Source: Selaginella moellendorffii (Eukaryota > Streptophyta > Lycopodiopsida > Selaginellales > Selaginellaceae). Taken from it: a stretch of DNA of 64,000 nt. Numbering within the stretch: the stretch's first letter is position 1; each line of letters opens with the position of its first letter. Positions 22,600 through 34,519 of the stretch are shown here, piece after piece. The notes below the pieces were generated by a model. It was given only the letters and a program-made list of their open reading frames with translations. It was not told where the DNA came from and ran no database searches. Where the stretch lies: assembly GCF_000143415.4 (NCBI RefSeq), contig NW_003314323.1:934499-998498 (forward strand). Direction: 5' to 3'. The translations under genes were made by a program, and so were the position numbers.

Positions 22600-23640
22600 C
22601 GATATCCTTTTGTCCATCTTGATGCTAAATTCTTTCTTTTGAGCGCGCCAGTAAACCCAATGAAACCGAGCCAGAAAAGCCACCCGGCATTCCTTTCGAT
22701 GCTGCTGCTTCTTAGAGCATTATTTTCCTCGTCCCAATCCACTTCCAGAGCCGACCACTCGATAACCCGGCATATGTTGTAGTTGCAGTGTCGAGGAGCT
22801 TGCCTGGCTCGGAAGAAGAAGACGCAACATCCAAGTATAACTCGACCAGGAAGAGATTGGACTTGAGCTCCTGCCATTCCCAGTGCCTGGTATACTTATC
22901 CAGCTCGAGAAGAAGCTCGTGCTGGCCTGCTGGAAACCCACTCGAGAATACTGTGTCCAACGTGATATAGTCCACTGTTGTTCTCGTAGTCTTTCGTCAT
23001 CTCTCCGACCCTCTCGGGACAATTGGCCACCGCCTCCTCACCTTTGAGTATCTCTTCACAAGATAACAATCTGACAGTTGACCTGTGGTAACTGCGACAC
23101 TGTCTCCGTTGCGGAGAAGATAAGCCCGAGCAAGCCATCCAAATATATAGATAGTAGTGAGGTGGCGCTACTGCCACCTAGGATCATGTCATAGAGAGTG
23201 TATATACTTCACATCTTGCCAATTCGCATTCTCTTCCTGGTGCAAGGTTTAGATGAGCAGTGGAGAGAGTTCTGCCTCCTCGTCCCAGTTTGACGCGTGA
23301 GCCCTCGTCTTGAGTGAAAAGGATTTCGCATTCGTTCTTCTCTTTGAGCTGCTTGCTCTTCAAAATCTTCCCGTGTTGCCAGTGTAGCCTTGACAAGGAG
23401 AAGCCAAGAAGGCTAGCGTTGGCTGGACCAAATATTGTTTCCTTTTCTTCCTCTTGGATGTATCCGGGACAACGTCGAGCTTCCTCTTTCATTGAAACGA
23501 AAGGTTGGTATGCTTCCATTCCAAACTCTGCAATCCAGTGCCATGGTGCTTCTCTTCAATAACTCTCTTGATATGAGCGATCTGATACGAAGAAAACTGT
23601 TGGTACGATCTTCCATGCAAAGAATGGAGATATGGAGAGC
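22600..23640 (-). pseudogene. Unidentified gene, inverted-duplicate copy 1
   Basis: The minus strand reads, in pieces, QPFVSMKEEARRCPGYIQEE, then DYITLDTVFSSGFPAG, HELLLELDKYTRHWEW and LFLVELYLDVASSSSEPGK. The same order occurs on the plus strand at 26,700-27,780. Frames change between blocks. Family not recognised; it may be a lineage-specific protein. Confidence 0.5.
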
Positions 23641-23709
23641 AAATTCTTACAGTGTCGTGGACTGTGCTCAAACGATGCTCAAATGATCAAAGGCAAGCTT
23701 TTTTTTCAC

Positions 23710-24042
23710 TCACATTGCATTGGACTTTCTGCCAAAGAAATAAACAAATTCATCATAAAAACTCATCACTGTTTGAAGTAATCTATGATTTGAATCTTGG
23801 ATGATTGCCTGGAGGAGACTCTGCGCCTTTGCCAGATCCCACTTGACAGGGCATCTTTGTAGAGCTTCGGGCTCCAGCTCCATTGAGCCATGATCTGCTA
23901 CAGGTATAGGCACATTTCTCAAATGGAGATTGGTCATTGCTTCCGACGGCCGGGACGTAGTGATCATGCACCTCATTAGTAATGAATTCTTGAAGTCAGA
24001 ATCCAAGCTCAATTCATCTAGTAACGTCGCTACCACAAACAC
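23710..24042 (-). pseudogene. Possible NB-ARC-like fragment
   Basis: The 110-codon frame contains FVVATLLDELSLDSDFKNSL and MRCMITTSRPSEAM, loosely like the RNBS-B (TTR) stretch of NB-ARC proteins, and ELEPEAL. No P-loop or LRR is visible. The assignment is weak. Confidence 0.25.
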
Positions 24043-24211
24043 CTAGAAAATTATAGCAAATGACAGTCCCCCCCAAGCATGGAGGGAACACACTACTTGT
24101 GTACTTCTTTACCTCAAGGCGAGAATTTTTATAGCTCCTAGCTTGGTCCATGGCGTGTGCTCGAAACTGCTCTTGACCACAAATGCGTTCAACATCTTAT
24201 AAATCTCTGTA

Positions 24212-24783
24212 TTATGAATCATCGATCATCTCTCTCCTCCGAAACTGAGCATATAACTGGCGGCGGCTACTCCTCATGTGTCTAAACATCCCTCTCTCTT
24301 CCTCAAAATCAATGGGCTCACACCTCCTCGCCACGATCTCCTGCGCTGCTCCCTCCTGCGCCTTGTAATCCCGCAGCAGCTGCTCAATGTACACCACCTC
24401 AAACCTGAAGAGATTCACGCAGCAATCCGGTTCCCAAACCTTGTAATCTTTAATCTCAATCTCGCGACGGTACTCCTTTGCACCCTCGATCCACTCCACC
24501 AGTTGGTTATACACGTCGGGAATCCATTTCGCCTGGCCTCTCCTGCAGCAGCTTGCTGCACAGCAAGTCGTCCTCGAGCTCCTCAACAATCCGGGCTTCA
24601 AACCGCAGCATCACTTCCCTCGTCCTATCAACAATGTCGCTTGCGCATCTGAACAAATCCTGCTCCGCCCAACATGTCATTCGCTCCTTAAATTCTCTAG
24701 CACCTGGAGTGGATTTGCAAACCACATTGGACGGTGTGAACTTGGGTTTCCACGATGATCTCCGGATGAGCTCCGCGTCCTAA
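24212..24783 (-). pseudogene. Unidentified gene family member, copy 2, frameshifted
   Basis: The upstream frame (FKERMTCWAEQDLFRCASDI, then VEELEDDLLCSKLLQERPGE) ends at a stop at 24,507. The downstream frame continues with PDVYNQLVEWIEGAKEYRRE and FRFEVVYIEQLLRDYKAQ. Comparison with copy 1 indicates a net 23-base deletion between MD and DVYNQ that shifted the frame. Charged, probably helical protein; family unknown. Confidence 0.45.
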
Positions 24784-25267
24784 ACTTGGGCATTTTTATC
24801 GTTCCGCTTGACTTTAGCGCGTACTGCTTTCACGAGATCTCGGTGCGTTTTCTCATCCAAGCTTTACACGCCAGAGCGGAGGTCGGCGTAAGTGATGCCA
24901 AAATAGGGGCCCTCTACACCAGTGTTCACAACGCTCAGATAAGCATCCCGTCCCATCAGAACCTGCCCCACTGACACCATTCATAGCATCATAAAAGTCG
25001 GGGATGTCGGTTACTAGGTTAAAATCCTACTACAACGTTGTCGCATCGTAAAAAACTGGACATTCACAAGCCCCGGGTCCCAGCTTTGCAAGGACACTTG
25101 ACAGAGTTCATGAATGGCCGGCACTCTTCAGGCACGTCACCAACAGCCATCAGCTGCTCCGCTATGGCATGGATTGCCAGTGTCTTTGCGTATCTGCTCG
25201 GCTTTTTCCTTGTCCCATCAGTAAGCCCCACAGTGAGCTCCAGCAATTCGCATTGCTTTGAGCGCCT
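24784..25267. other. No recognised gene
   Basis: Only short unsupported frames are present between the decayed unidentified gene and the secreted repeat protein. Confidence 0.35.
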
Positions 25268-25876
25268 TCAGAGACTTCTCCTGTAGCCGCCAAACACACA
25301 GAATGAGGCCTTGATGTACAAAGCCTCGAGAAGCTCACGCGCAGCTCGCGCTTCCATTGGAACGCCCTGAGTGGCTGGTTCCTTTGCAGCTCCCGTAGCT
25401 TCTATTGGAACACCCTGAGTGACTGCAACGCCCTGAGTGGCTTGTTCCTTTGCAGCTCCCGTAGCTTCCACTGGAACACCCTGAGTGACTGCAACGCCCT
25501 GAGCGACTGGTTCCTTCGCAGCTCGCGTAGCTGCCACTGGAACGCCCTCAGTGGCTGGTTCCTTCGCAGCGCGCGTAGCTTCCACTGGAACGCCCTCAGT
25601 GGCTGGTTCCTTCGCAGTTCGCGTAGCTTCCATTGGAACGACCGAAACGCCTTGAGTGACTGGAACGCCCCGAGTCTTCGACAGATGAAGGCCGTGATAA
25701 GAGTCTTTGAGGCGCTTGAGTTCTTTCTTACCTGCTAGATGGATGAGGCTTTCTTCAGTCAGTGAAGATTCTTCTAGCATGGACCGAATTACCTTGAAAA
25801 GCTGGGCATCGCCATAAGTCAAGAGGGAAGTGAACACAAGAAGCATAGAAACTGTTTTGTATTTGCCCAATGCCAA
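25268..25876 (-). CDS. Small secreted protein with 16-residue tandem repeats
   Basis: 202 aa. A clear signal peptide (MALGKYKTVSMLLVFTSL...YGDA) precedes a charged spacer (residues about 26-70). Then come about six repeats of a 16-residue unit of the form GVPVEATRAAKEPATE, some separated by a six-residue GVAVTQ insert. The end is ARELLEALYIKASF ... GGYRRSL. The DNA repeat is 48 bp plus an optional 18 bp, both multiples of three, so copy-number change keeps the frame. I recognise no family. It could be a wall or matrix protein or a precursor of repeated peptides; both are guesses. The start is the only ATG giving a signal peptide. Confidence 0.6.
   Translation of the reverse strand: MALGKYKTVSMLLVFTSLLTYGDAQLFKVIRSMLEESSLTEESLIHLAGKKELKRLKDSYHGLHLSKTRGVPVTQGVSVVPMEATRTAKEPATEGVPVEATRAAKEPATEGVPVAATRAAKEPVAQGVAVTQGVPVEATGAAKEQATQGVAVTQGVPIEATGAAKEPATQGVPMEARAARELLEALYIKASFCVFGGYRRSL
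25350..25680 (-). repeat. 48-bp coding minisatellite
   Basis: Tandem 48-bp units on the plus strand recur as TTCC(T/A)TTGCAGCTC.CGTAGC and related forms. Two units carry an extra 18-bp block. It lies wholly inside the secreted-protein frame. Confidence 0.8.
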
Positions 25877-25959
25877 AAAAAGAAGCTGCCCCTTCCATTT
25901 TCCTCATGGCAAAACACTTGAAGAAGTTCCCATGCTGCCAACCTCTTGCCTTTCTGGTA

Positions 25960-26252
25960 CAGAGCAAGATGGATGCTGGAGAAGGAGGAGGCGGAGCAAG
26001 CTGATGCCTCACAGCCGGGATCTGTTCTTCAATCTCTAGCACTTTCCAGTAATGCCCCTTCTGGGCATATGCGTCAGCAAGAAGCTTCCAGCTCAGGAAG
26101 TTTCTAGTTGGACACTGGAGAAATGCCTCTCGAGCGCAATCGACTCGGCCAAGCATGCCGTAGTCTCTGATGACGCAGTTCCACACCCACGGCTTCTCGT
26201 CTTCCATTCGCTTCTTTGAAATCTCTTCGCCAGCAGTTGCCGCCGTGGGCAA
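25960..26252 (-). pseudogene. PPR gene fragment
   Basis: The minus frame reads WVWNCVIRDYGMLGRVDCAR and FLSWKLLADAYAQKGHYWKV, two adjacent PPR repeats, then loses similarity. Upstream (to 26,430) the frame shifts. It overlaps the region upstream of the secreted repeat protein. Confidence 0.65.
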
Positions 26253-26383
26253 GTGCTAGGTGCGCTCGGGAAGAAAAGAGCCTTGGCGGAGACTCTCGGC
26301 GCTGCTGCTTCCGCCTGAATGCGATACATTTCTTTCCCCTTGGTCTCTCTCCAATCGATTAGGGTTTTTTGGAGCTCCCGGCG

Positions 26384-26604
26384 ATGGTTAGTAGAGATCT
26401 CCTCTTCGATTCTCTGCGTGACGCCTGTATGCGATCTCACCAATCAACGAGAGTAGAAGCCGATTGGAGCCTTCGGCCCCCACAAACGAAGCGCAGGTTA
26501 GAAGCTGCTTTCTCCCTGCGCAGGAGTCTCATCTCCCGAAGCTCTACCAAGATGCTGCAAAGAAGGCGATCACCCAAGATCCTTTGCGGATCAAATCACA
26601 GGTG
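26384..26604 (+). other. Possible two-exon gene fragment
   Basis: One plus frame reads LEPSAPTNEAQ, then across a candidate 44-nt GT/AG intron (about 26,495-26,538) ESHLPKLYQDAAKKAITQDP, then LRIKSQ before a GTGACT donor. It looks like conserved protein, but I cannot name it and no further exon is found, so it is probably a relic. Confidence 0.25.
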
Positions 26605-26699
26605 ACTTCAAACACTCGGTGAAAGCTTTGCTTTCGAAATGGGTTCTCACTTGCGATGTGGTTCTTCTATGTAACTAGCGAGGAAAATCCGATGCAATG

Positions 26700-27800
26700 C
26701 TCCACTTGTGGAGAAACTTGTCGAAGTTTTAATCGCCAGACACAGTCGTGAAACGCTTCCATCCTTCGCACCCTCGCGCGCTTCATACCAAGAGAGTTAT
26801 TGAAGGCAAGCACCATGGCACCGGCATTTCGGGGATGGAACCGACACATCCCAACCTTTCGTTTCAACGGAAGAGGAAGCTCGACGTTGTCCCGGATACA
26901 TCCAAGAGGAAAAGAGGAAGCAGTACTTTGAAGTTAACGCTACAGGAGCCGTGTTGGCTTTTCCTTATCAAGTAGTCACTGCAAAACAGGCAGCAAGGGA
27001 AGGTTTTGAAGAGCGAGGAGCTCAAAGAGAAGAACGGCTGCTATCTTGCCAATTCTCGCGTTCTCTTCTCGGTGCAAGGTCCCGATGGAGCAGCGGCGAG
27101 ACTTCTGCCAAGCTGACAGATGATCTTCTTCTCAACAATGGTGGCTGCGACACCGTCTCTCTTGCCGAGAAGATCAATCTCTCAGAAGTCGGACAGCCAT
27201 GCGCACGAACGTCGAAGCACTCAGCTACGGAGCCTGATCAAAGTCGAGGAGGCGGTGACCGATTGTCCCAGGAGCTTGACGCAACCTTTCATCATCGACA
27301 GCTCGCGTTTAGAGGTCGAAGTCGGTCCCGAGGCTTCAGGTATCGCGCACTGCGAACGGCTGCTTGGCATATCCGGCTTCTGAGAGCTCGGCCTCTTGCC
27401 CCGCTAAGCTAGTGAGGTGACGCAGTTTATGCAAGACAGTGGACTATATCACGTTGGACACGGTATTCTCGAGCGGGTTTCCAGCAGTGGTATAGACTGG
27501 AAGGAGCAAAGCGAGCTTCTTCTCGAGCTGGAAAAGTGTACCAGGCACTGGGGTTTTTCCTGGCCGAATTATACTTGGATGCTGCGCCTTCTCCCGAGCG
27601 AGGCAAGCTCCTCGATCATGCAACTACAGCATATGCCCGGTTATCGAGTGGTCGGCGATTGGGACCAGGAAAAGAACGCTCTATCAAACAGCATGCCGGC
27701 TGGATTTTCTGGGGTCGGTTTCATTGCGTTACTGCATGCTCGGAAGTGCCTTTGCTTGCATCAAGCGCAACACATGGCGATAGTTTTGCCTCACTGTAAG
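26700..27800 (+). pseudogene. Unidentified gene, inverted-duplicate copy 2
   Basis: The plus strand matches the reverse complement of 22,600-23,640 over several hundred bases (for example GTGGACTATATCACGTTGGA, then CTTCTTCTCGAGCTGG, and GAGGAAGCTCGACGTTGTCC). Frames are broken by indels, including an insertion after SGFPA. Confidence 0.6.
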
Positions 27801-27869
27801 ATTGACAAGAGGATATCACTGAAAATGGCTGAGCAGAAGCTGTACGAGTTTGAAGTTTGAGATTGCTGA

Positions 27870-29463
27870 AGAACACGGTGGCCAAGCTGGACATAGAAGA
27901 TAAGTATTCGGAGCTCATCCACATATGCATCTCGAGGGAATATCCTAATATATCTGCACTCTGGTCTTTAGCATCCACAACAATATTGTGAAAAAAGGGC
28001 CTCAAATCGTCTCTAGCACCTGAATGTTGTGAAAGAAGGGCTTCGGCAAGTAATGGCTCGAAGTTATTTTCCTCATTGCCAGGTAATATAGTTAGAGCAA
28101 TACACTACTCCCCCTACTAGGAGGAAGAGGTAGAATGTTGGAAGTGTTTTGATGTGAATAAAACTCATAGATCTTTTTGATGGCTGCATGAGTTAGATTT
28201 GAGACTCTCCATGACGGGTCTGCATGGTGAAGCAAAAATGATGTCAAAACAAGTAAAATGTAAGAACTGAATAAGCAAAGAACTTTTGTGTGTATGTTGC
28301 TACTGTTATAAGTAGAATCGAAGATGAACCCTGTTGAAGGGATTAGCGTCCATCACTTGAAAGTAAAAAAATGTTTGCGCCAGTGATGCTTTTCACCTGA
28401 AATGGGCCGCTCCAAGCTGATGCAAGCTTTGGTCAATAAGGGTTTTTGATATTGTAAATCCAGACGAGATTCCATGGCTGAAAAGCTGAGCCATGTCACC
28501 ATGGAAATGTTTTACCACTTATTCAGCCCCTGGCACTACCAACATCAGCTAAGTCCATGGACATACCATCAAACCTCTCGCACAAAAAAGATAAACTCAA
28601 TGTTTTGGGGAGAATGATATTATCAAGTTGTAAAACTAGCTACAGCAAATTGAACAGTGAGTAATTCATTAGATTTATATTTTATATTTATTTTACCAAG
28701 ACTAAAGTGAACATGGATAGACATATGGGGTAAAATGTCCAAGAGCCAGCTCTTTCGTTTGGAGAGAATGCACATTCTTCTAGATTGAAAACATTCAAAA
28801 ATTTATTTGCCAAGAGTTAGTATCATTGCAGTGGTGCTATTCAACAAATTATAGTTTTCAGGCCGAGAACTTAGTCTCTAAAAGCTTTTAATGAGGCTAT
28901 GGTTACAAGCTCTACTCTGTCAACAATATCCAAAGAAGGCTTTGATGGAGGGATATATAACCTCCCTTCCAACATTAATGGCTATAGATATTGCTGTGAT
29001 GAGTCCAACAATCCACAAGTGATGGCTTATGTGCTAAATGCAAATATGAAGCTGCAAAATTAGATATGAAGGTCTAGCATATCTTCTTGGATAATCTTCT
29101 GGGACAAATAGCTTAACAAATGCCACAGCCACCTTATGGCCAATAGCCAGAAGGAGTTCCAATGCCAATAGTTCAACAAAAAGATTAGGAAGTGTTTTGA
29201 TTATGAGAGCTAGCATAATTGGGAGGTATATAAAGCCTAAAAAGTAAGCCATTGAACATAAAGTCTGCTGATAGAGGAGTAACCAAGGCTACATACCTAT
29301 TGTTTGTTTATGACCAAAGGGCTTTTGAATGCTTGATATGGAGGTAATTGACATTATAGAAACTCTACAGTAGTTAGGTGTATAGAACAACAAATCATTA
29401 GAGTTTAAAGATAAAAAGGAAATGGCCCAAAAATAAAAGTGCACTATTTCTTATTTGTTTAAG
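27870..29463. other. Decayed DNA, no recognised gene
   Basis: Composition becomes AT-rich after about 28.1 kb. Short frames only. It may contain old transposon DNA, but I found no motif that would identify it. Confidence 0.4.
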
Positions 29464-29625
29464 TGTGAGTGCATGGAAAATAGAAATGTGCATATCAATT
29501 AGCCCAAAAACCCTAGCTTATATACAGGAGCGAGTGGTTTGGATTGAAACCAATCCGACGGCTACCAAAATCCCACTACGCTAATATTAGTATACGGCAT
29601 CGTAGCCGTACACTTGGCCCTCACA
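29464..29625 (-). repeat. 3' LTR of the gypsy element (left copy)
   Basis: 162 bp with TGTGAG...CTCACA inverted ends. It aligns without gaps to 34,254-34,415. Confidence 0.92.
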
Positions 29626-29657
29626 TCATCCCCTCCTCTCAGAATAATGGAAGGCTA

Positions 29658-32600
29658 TCAGGGTTCTCTTGTAGATGGGCCAGCATCTGGAGGAACGTCA
29701 GGAGGAGGCATCGGCGGATCTGTGGACGGCATTAATTGCTCCTGATCCCTTTGTATGAAGTGTTTCAACTGCTGCACATGCACAATCTTTGGAGGATCGG
29801 CTTGCTGGATGTCATGCCGAACCTCATAAACTTGCGGTCCAACTTGCCGCAACACTCGATATGGTCCTTTCCACTGCGCAAGGAGCCCCTTAGATAAACC
29901 ACGTACCGTAAGATGAGGAAAACGGACTAACACCAAATCATCCACTTTGTACTCTGCAGGTGGATGATGATGGGAGTTGTAGCACCGTTGTTGTCCCACT
30001 TGTACACGGCCTAAGTGTTCGGCAGACTCTGCTCGGACAAGTGGAAGAATGCTCGTCAAATATTGATCCCATGACCTAGCATCTTAAGCTCGTGGGGTAA
30101 ACCCAGCTTCGTTGGTAATATTGGATCATGACCATATAGAAGTTTATATGGTGAAGCACCAACAGAACTCTGCACCCCTGTGACATAGGCATACTTAAGA
30201 GACGGCAAATAACCATCCCAATCCAAATGCTGAAAGTTCACATACTTCACAATCATCCCTTTGAATGTCCGAACGAGCCGTTCCACTAGACCGTCTGATT
30301 GTGGATGATAAGCACTCGTAAAAGTGTGGCGTATCCCCAACCGAGATGTCAAAACATGAAATACCTCAGCCATAAATGCAGGACCATTATCCGAAAGAAT
30401 CCACTCTGGACAAGAATGCTGGAACACCACTCGATTGAGGAGGAAGTATCTAACAGCAGTTGCAGAGGCACTAGCAAGAGCACCAACTTCCACCCAACGA
30501 GTCAAGTAGTCAGAAGCAATAATAAATACTCATTGCCAGCAATCGATCGTGGAAAAGGTCCCATAAGATCAAACGCCACCAACTCAAACGGACGGGAAAC
30601 TGTAATTGACTCCAACCATCCTTCCGCAGCACAAGGGGGAGTATTACGAGCTTGGCACCAAACGCAGCTGCGCACATACCGGATAATATCACGTCGCATC
30701 TCTGGCCAATAGAAAGACCTGCGCAGCTTCTCGGTGACACGACGGTGTCCCATATGCCCACCTAGAACAGGAGAATCATGGTAGGCATGGAGAAACCGCG
30801 GAATAAACACCGAAGGCACCACCAGCCATAAATGATCATCAGGATCCGTCCCCACAAAATAAAGAAGGCCATCTTCAAGGTGATATTAAGAATGTAAATG
30901 CCGGAAAGGCAAGTCATCAGCAAGTGATGCAGGATTCTCAAACCCATCTCAAAGCCTTCGAATCCACAACTCAATCTTTTGAGCCTCGCGAACCTCATCA
31001 AGAGAAGGTAGATCTTGCTCTGCGCCCTGTGGACACTGAACGTCAAGGACAGCAACCGCCGACGGCACAGAATCCTCATCTAGAAAATCCACAGATGCTG
31101 GAACAACAAGTTCGTCAGAAACATGAGAAGTGAGTGGAGAAGGAAGAGGAGCTCGAGAAAGGGCATCAGCATCAGCCATAGAACTCCCTGGGCGATGAAC
31201 AACATCGAAATCATATATCTGAAGCTTCAAAGCCTATCGAGCCGTACGACCAACCAGGTTTTTCCGCTTCAATAATGAAGTAACAGCAGCATGGTCACCT
31301 TCAAGTAACGTCTGAGAACCATGTAGATATGTATGAAGTTTCTCGAAACCCCAGACTGCTGCTAAACACTCCTTCTCCGTCATGGAGTAATTCTCCGCTG
31401 GTTGTAATGTACAGCTTATGTATGCAATGGGATGGCGTTGACCAGGCACACTCGAGCTCTCTTGCATCAACACACCTCTAAGACCAATGTCAAAAGCATC
31501 CACGCGCAAAATAAAAGGTCAAGTGTAGTCAGGATATGCCAAAACTGGAGGAGTCATCAATAGCTCTTTGACATTCATGAACGCTCGCTCATAATCCGGA
31601 GACCAAATGAAAGATGACGTTGATGACTTCAGCAACGCTCGCAATGGTGTAGTGCGATCTGAAAGATGATCCACAAAACGACCGAGATACTGCACCTTAC
31701 CCAAAAAGCGCTGCACATCATTCACACACTTTGGAGTAGGGAACTTTAGAACAGCCACAAGTTTGTCAGGATCAACTTGCAAACCTTCACGAGAAATATG
31801 GTACCCAAGATAAGTTGTGTCCTTGGACCCAAACATGCACTTTGACCGCTTTAGCTTTAAACCAACGTCGCGTAGCCGATCCAACACTTTACAAACATCA
31901 CGAATGTGCTCCTCCCACGTCCCCTCCAAGTGGATCAAGACATCATCAATGAAGTCAGCCGTCACCTCTGGCATATCGCAAAGAACCTCGTCCATCATCC
32001 GCTGAAAAGTTGCTGGAGCATTGTTCAAACCAAACGGCATCACCAAGAACTCATACAAACCAAATGGTGTACGAAAAGCAGTCTTAGGAATATCTTCTTC
32101 GGCCATCGGTACTTGCCAATACCCAGAAGCAAGATCTAGCTTGGTGAACCAATGACTTCGCCCCAGACGATCCAAGAGATTAGCAGTGTGAGGAAGAGGG
32201 TACATGTCCGGGATCGTCACTTCATTTAACAGACGATAGTCGATGCAGAAACGAATACTCCCATCAGGCTTCGTTACAAGATGAGGTTCACATGCCCAAG
32301 GACTCCGCGACTTCCGAATAACACCCTTCTCCAACATCTCCTTGACGTTTGCACGTAAAATCTTGATCTCTTTGGGTGACCGAGGACGAACAGGAACCTT
32401 GATTGGACGAGCATCCCCGGTTGGAATGGGATGACGTGTGGCAATCTTGGCCCCAGACGATAGGTCAAATTCAAAGAGATCAGAATACTCCTTCATGAGC
32501 TGGTCAACAGCTGCAACATAAAGATCATCAGAGGGATCGAAAAAGGGAAGAGCAGAATAAGATGGAAACACAAGAGGAAATAGTGGAGGAACAAAAGTAA

Positions 32601-33250
32601 TGGAAGCAGAGGTAGAAGTAGAGGGACGAAGAGGTACGGAAGTGAGAGGAATGGATGAAACATAAGGAAGTATGAGACAAGGGGGAGAAGCCTCAAAGTC
32701 ACACTTGGCATGATTGCGCTGCAACCAATCCATACCAAGAATGAGGTCAAAAGCTTGACTCGGCACCACCCGCAACGACTACAACTCAAGCTCGAGATCA
32801 CCAACACAACCAGGTTCGCCTCATCTCGTGCACATGCATGTGTACAGCCGTTGCCATAAAGAATGAAAACTGGATCCGCCGCACGATGCAAGTGTAGACG
32901 ACAACGTGTGGCAACAGGTCGAGCAATAGAAGATAAACTCGAACCTATATCAACCAACACGGAGAAAAGAATAGGAGACTTCTTGTTATAAAAACGAGCT
33001 TGGAAAGTAAACACTGGATGAACCGGTGCTGAGTGAACCCCTTGATGATACTCCCGAAAGAAAGATGGAGGGGTCACTAATTTATTCGCGCAAGGTCCCT
33101 CCATTACTCGCGCGACTCCTCGTTTCCCGAATGCACCTCGGTATCCAAACCTTCCACCGCAGCAGCACCAACGGGACGTTGCTGACGCCAAGGTTTCCAC
33201 CCAGGAAATGGAGGTCGCCAATCCGGAAAGCGCCGACAACACCGATAAGT
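29658..33250 (-). pseudogene. Gypsy pol (protease, RT, RNase H, integrase), several breaks
   Basis: The protease core reads VDIGSS (usual DTGS altered). The RT is long and open from 32,775 to 31,519, with KPDGSIRFCIDYRLLNEVT, KLDLASGYWQV and the active-site box ADFIDDVL. A TGA follows PDYT at 31,516-31,518, then RNase H continues (VDAFDIGLRGVL, TEKECLAAVWGFEKLHTYL). A TAG at 31,231-31,233 replaces the Trp usually before ALKLQ. Integrase has its HHCC finger (H...H...CVWCQ), catalytic AFDLMGPFP, LSDNGPAF and VERLVRTFK, and a GPY/F-like end (GPQVYEVRHD) with no chromodomain. A frame break separates the integrase halves near 30,503. These breaks make the copy inactive. Confidence 0.9.
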
Positions 33251-34020
33251 ATGACCAACTTCATCACACGCCCAGCAACGAACATCACGGCCACAACCAC
33301 GTCCTCGCCCTTGTCCTTGGACTCGAGTAGCAGCAGCATCAACCTCCATGGGAACAGGACCATCACTCATAGGAAGTGGAGCTGAAGGACGTGTAGCAAG
33401 AAGTGGAAGAGGCAACGTCTCATAATGTTGTGCCAAGCGAAGAGCATCGTCAAGAGTGGCAGGAGCAAGACAAGATCTTGACGAAGTGCTAGCCACAACA
33501 TTCCTAGCTTGATCCGCTCTGACATATTTGGCTCCGCACTAAGCAAAAGACTTCGGAAACGAATGCCAAATTGCATCACCGACTCAAATGGCCCTTAGTG
33601 AAGACGATGTAATTGTTGGAAGGCATCATCACAATTGTCGGCGTGTCCGAAGGCGCGTTTGAAGACGTCCGGAAGAACACTCCGATCGCCATGAGTGGCT
33701 GTGCTCAATCCATTGTACCACTGCAATGCCGTGCCTTGGAGACATGTGGGGAACTCACACAAACGTCGAGCATCATCCCAAGAATGATATGTGGCAATCA
33801 CCCTGAAGTGATCGAACCAATGGTACACATCATCCCCAGGATTCCCGTGAAAGAACTCCGGCTGAACGCAAGGATTGGCACCAAGAGCAGGAGGAGTTGT
33901 ACCATGTGCCGTGAACGCTGCCATCAACTGAGTTTGGTTGTTCAATTGCAAGCGCATAGCATCAAGCAATTGAACCAACTGCTGCTCTAGAGTCAAAGGA
34001 GGAGATTGTGGATCGGCCAT
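33104..34020 (-). pseudogene. Gypsy gag
   Basis: It starts MADPQSPPLTLEQQLVQLLD at 34,020, with the capsid-like stretch PEFFHGNPGDDVYHWFDHF and LQGTALQWYNGL. A stop at 33,595 interrupts after QLHRLH. The following frames carry ATLDDALRLAQHYE and the zinc knuckle CWACDEVGHTYRCC. Confidence 0.85.
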
Positions 34021-34253
34021 GAAGATGAATGAAAAAGAAAGAGCAAAAGAAGAGAAATGACAAAAAGTTGGAAAGAAATGGTAGATCTAGACAATGCAAA
34101 AAGCTAGATCTAAACCAAAATCCTGAAAGGAAAGAACAAAAGAAAGGAAATGGAAAAAGTTAGATCTAGACAATGCAAAAGTTAGATCTAAACCGAAATC
34201 CCAAATCCAAGCACTCCCCAGGGACAATTAAAAGTGCCCTTCAACTCCACCAA

Positions 34254-34415
34254 TGTGAGTGCATGGAAAACAGAAATATGCATATCAATTAGCCCAAAAA
34301 CCCTAGTTTATATACAGGAGCGAGTGGTCCGGATTGAAACCAATCCGATAGTTACCAAAATCCCACTACGCTAATATTAGTATATGGCATTGTAGCCGTA
34401 CACTTGGCTCTCAAA
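34254..34415 (-). repeat. 5' LTR of the gypsy element (right copy)
   Basis: 162 bp, matching the left copy. Its final CACA is mutated to CAAA. Confidence 0.9.
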
Positions 34416-34519
34416 TAAGCAAATTTGTAAGTGGATATATATAAAATATTCTTGAATATTTTAAATTTTGAATCTGCTAACACCATCATGTTCAAGATAA
34501 TCTATATTAGTTGTAAAAT

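Larger units (their letters stand above)
29464..34415 (-). mobile_element. Ty3/gypsy LTR retrotransposon, nearly complete, inactive
   Basis: A 4,952-bp element lies on the minus strand between two 162-bp LTRs that begin TGTGAG and end CTCACA (CTCAAA in the right copy). The flanks share TAAG (29,460-29,463 and 34,416-34,419), a candidate target-site duplication. The minus-strand order is Gag with zinc knuckle, protease, reverse transcriptase, RNase H, integrase, which is the gypsy order. A purine tract (GAGAGGAGGGGA) adjoins the 3' LTR (plus-strand 29,626-29,645). A primer-binding candidate starting TGGTGGAGTTG follows the 5' LTR by one base. By eye the LTRs differ at about 12 of 162 sites, 11 of them transitions. 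Confidence 0.92.

Noticed and set aside
29034-29252. Hydrophobic 72-codon minus-strand frame
   Set aside because: AT-rich decayed context, no family motif and no partner exon.
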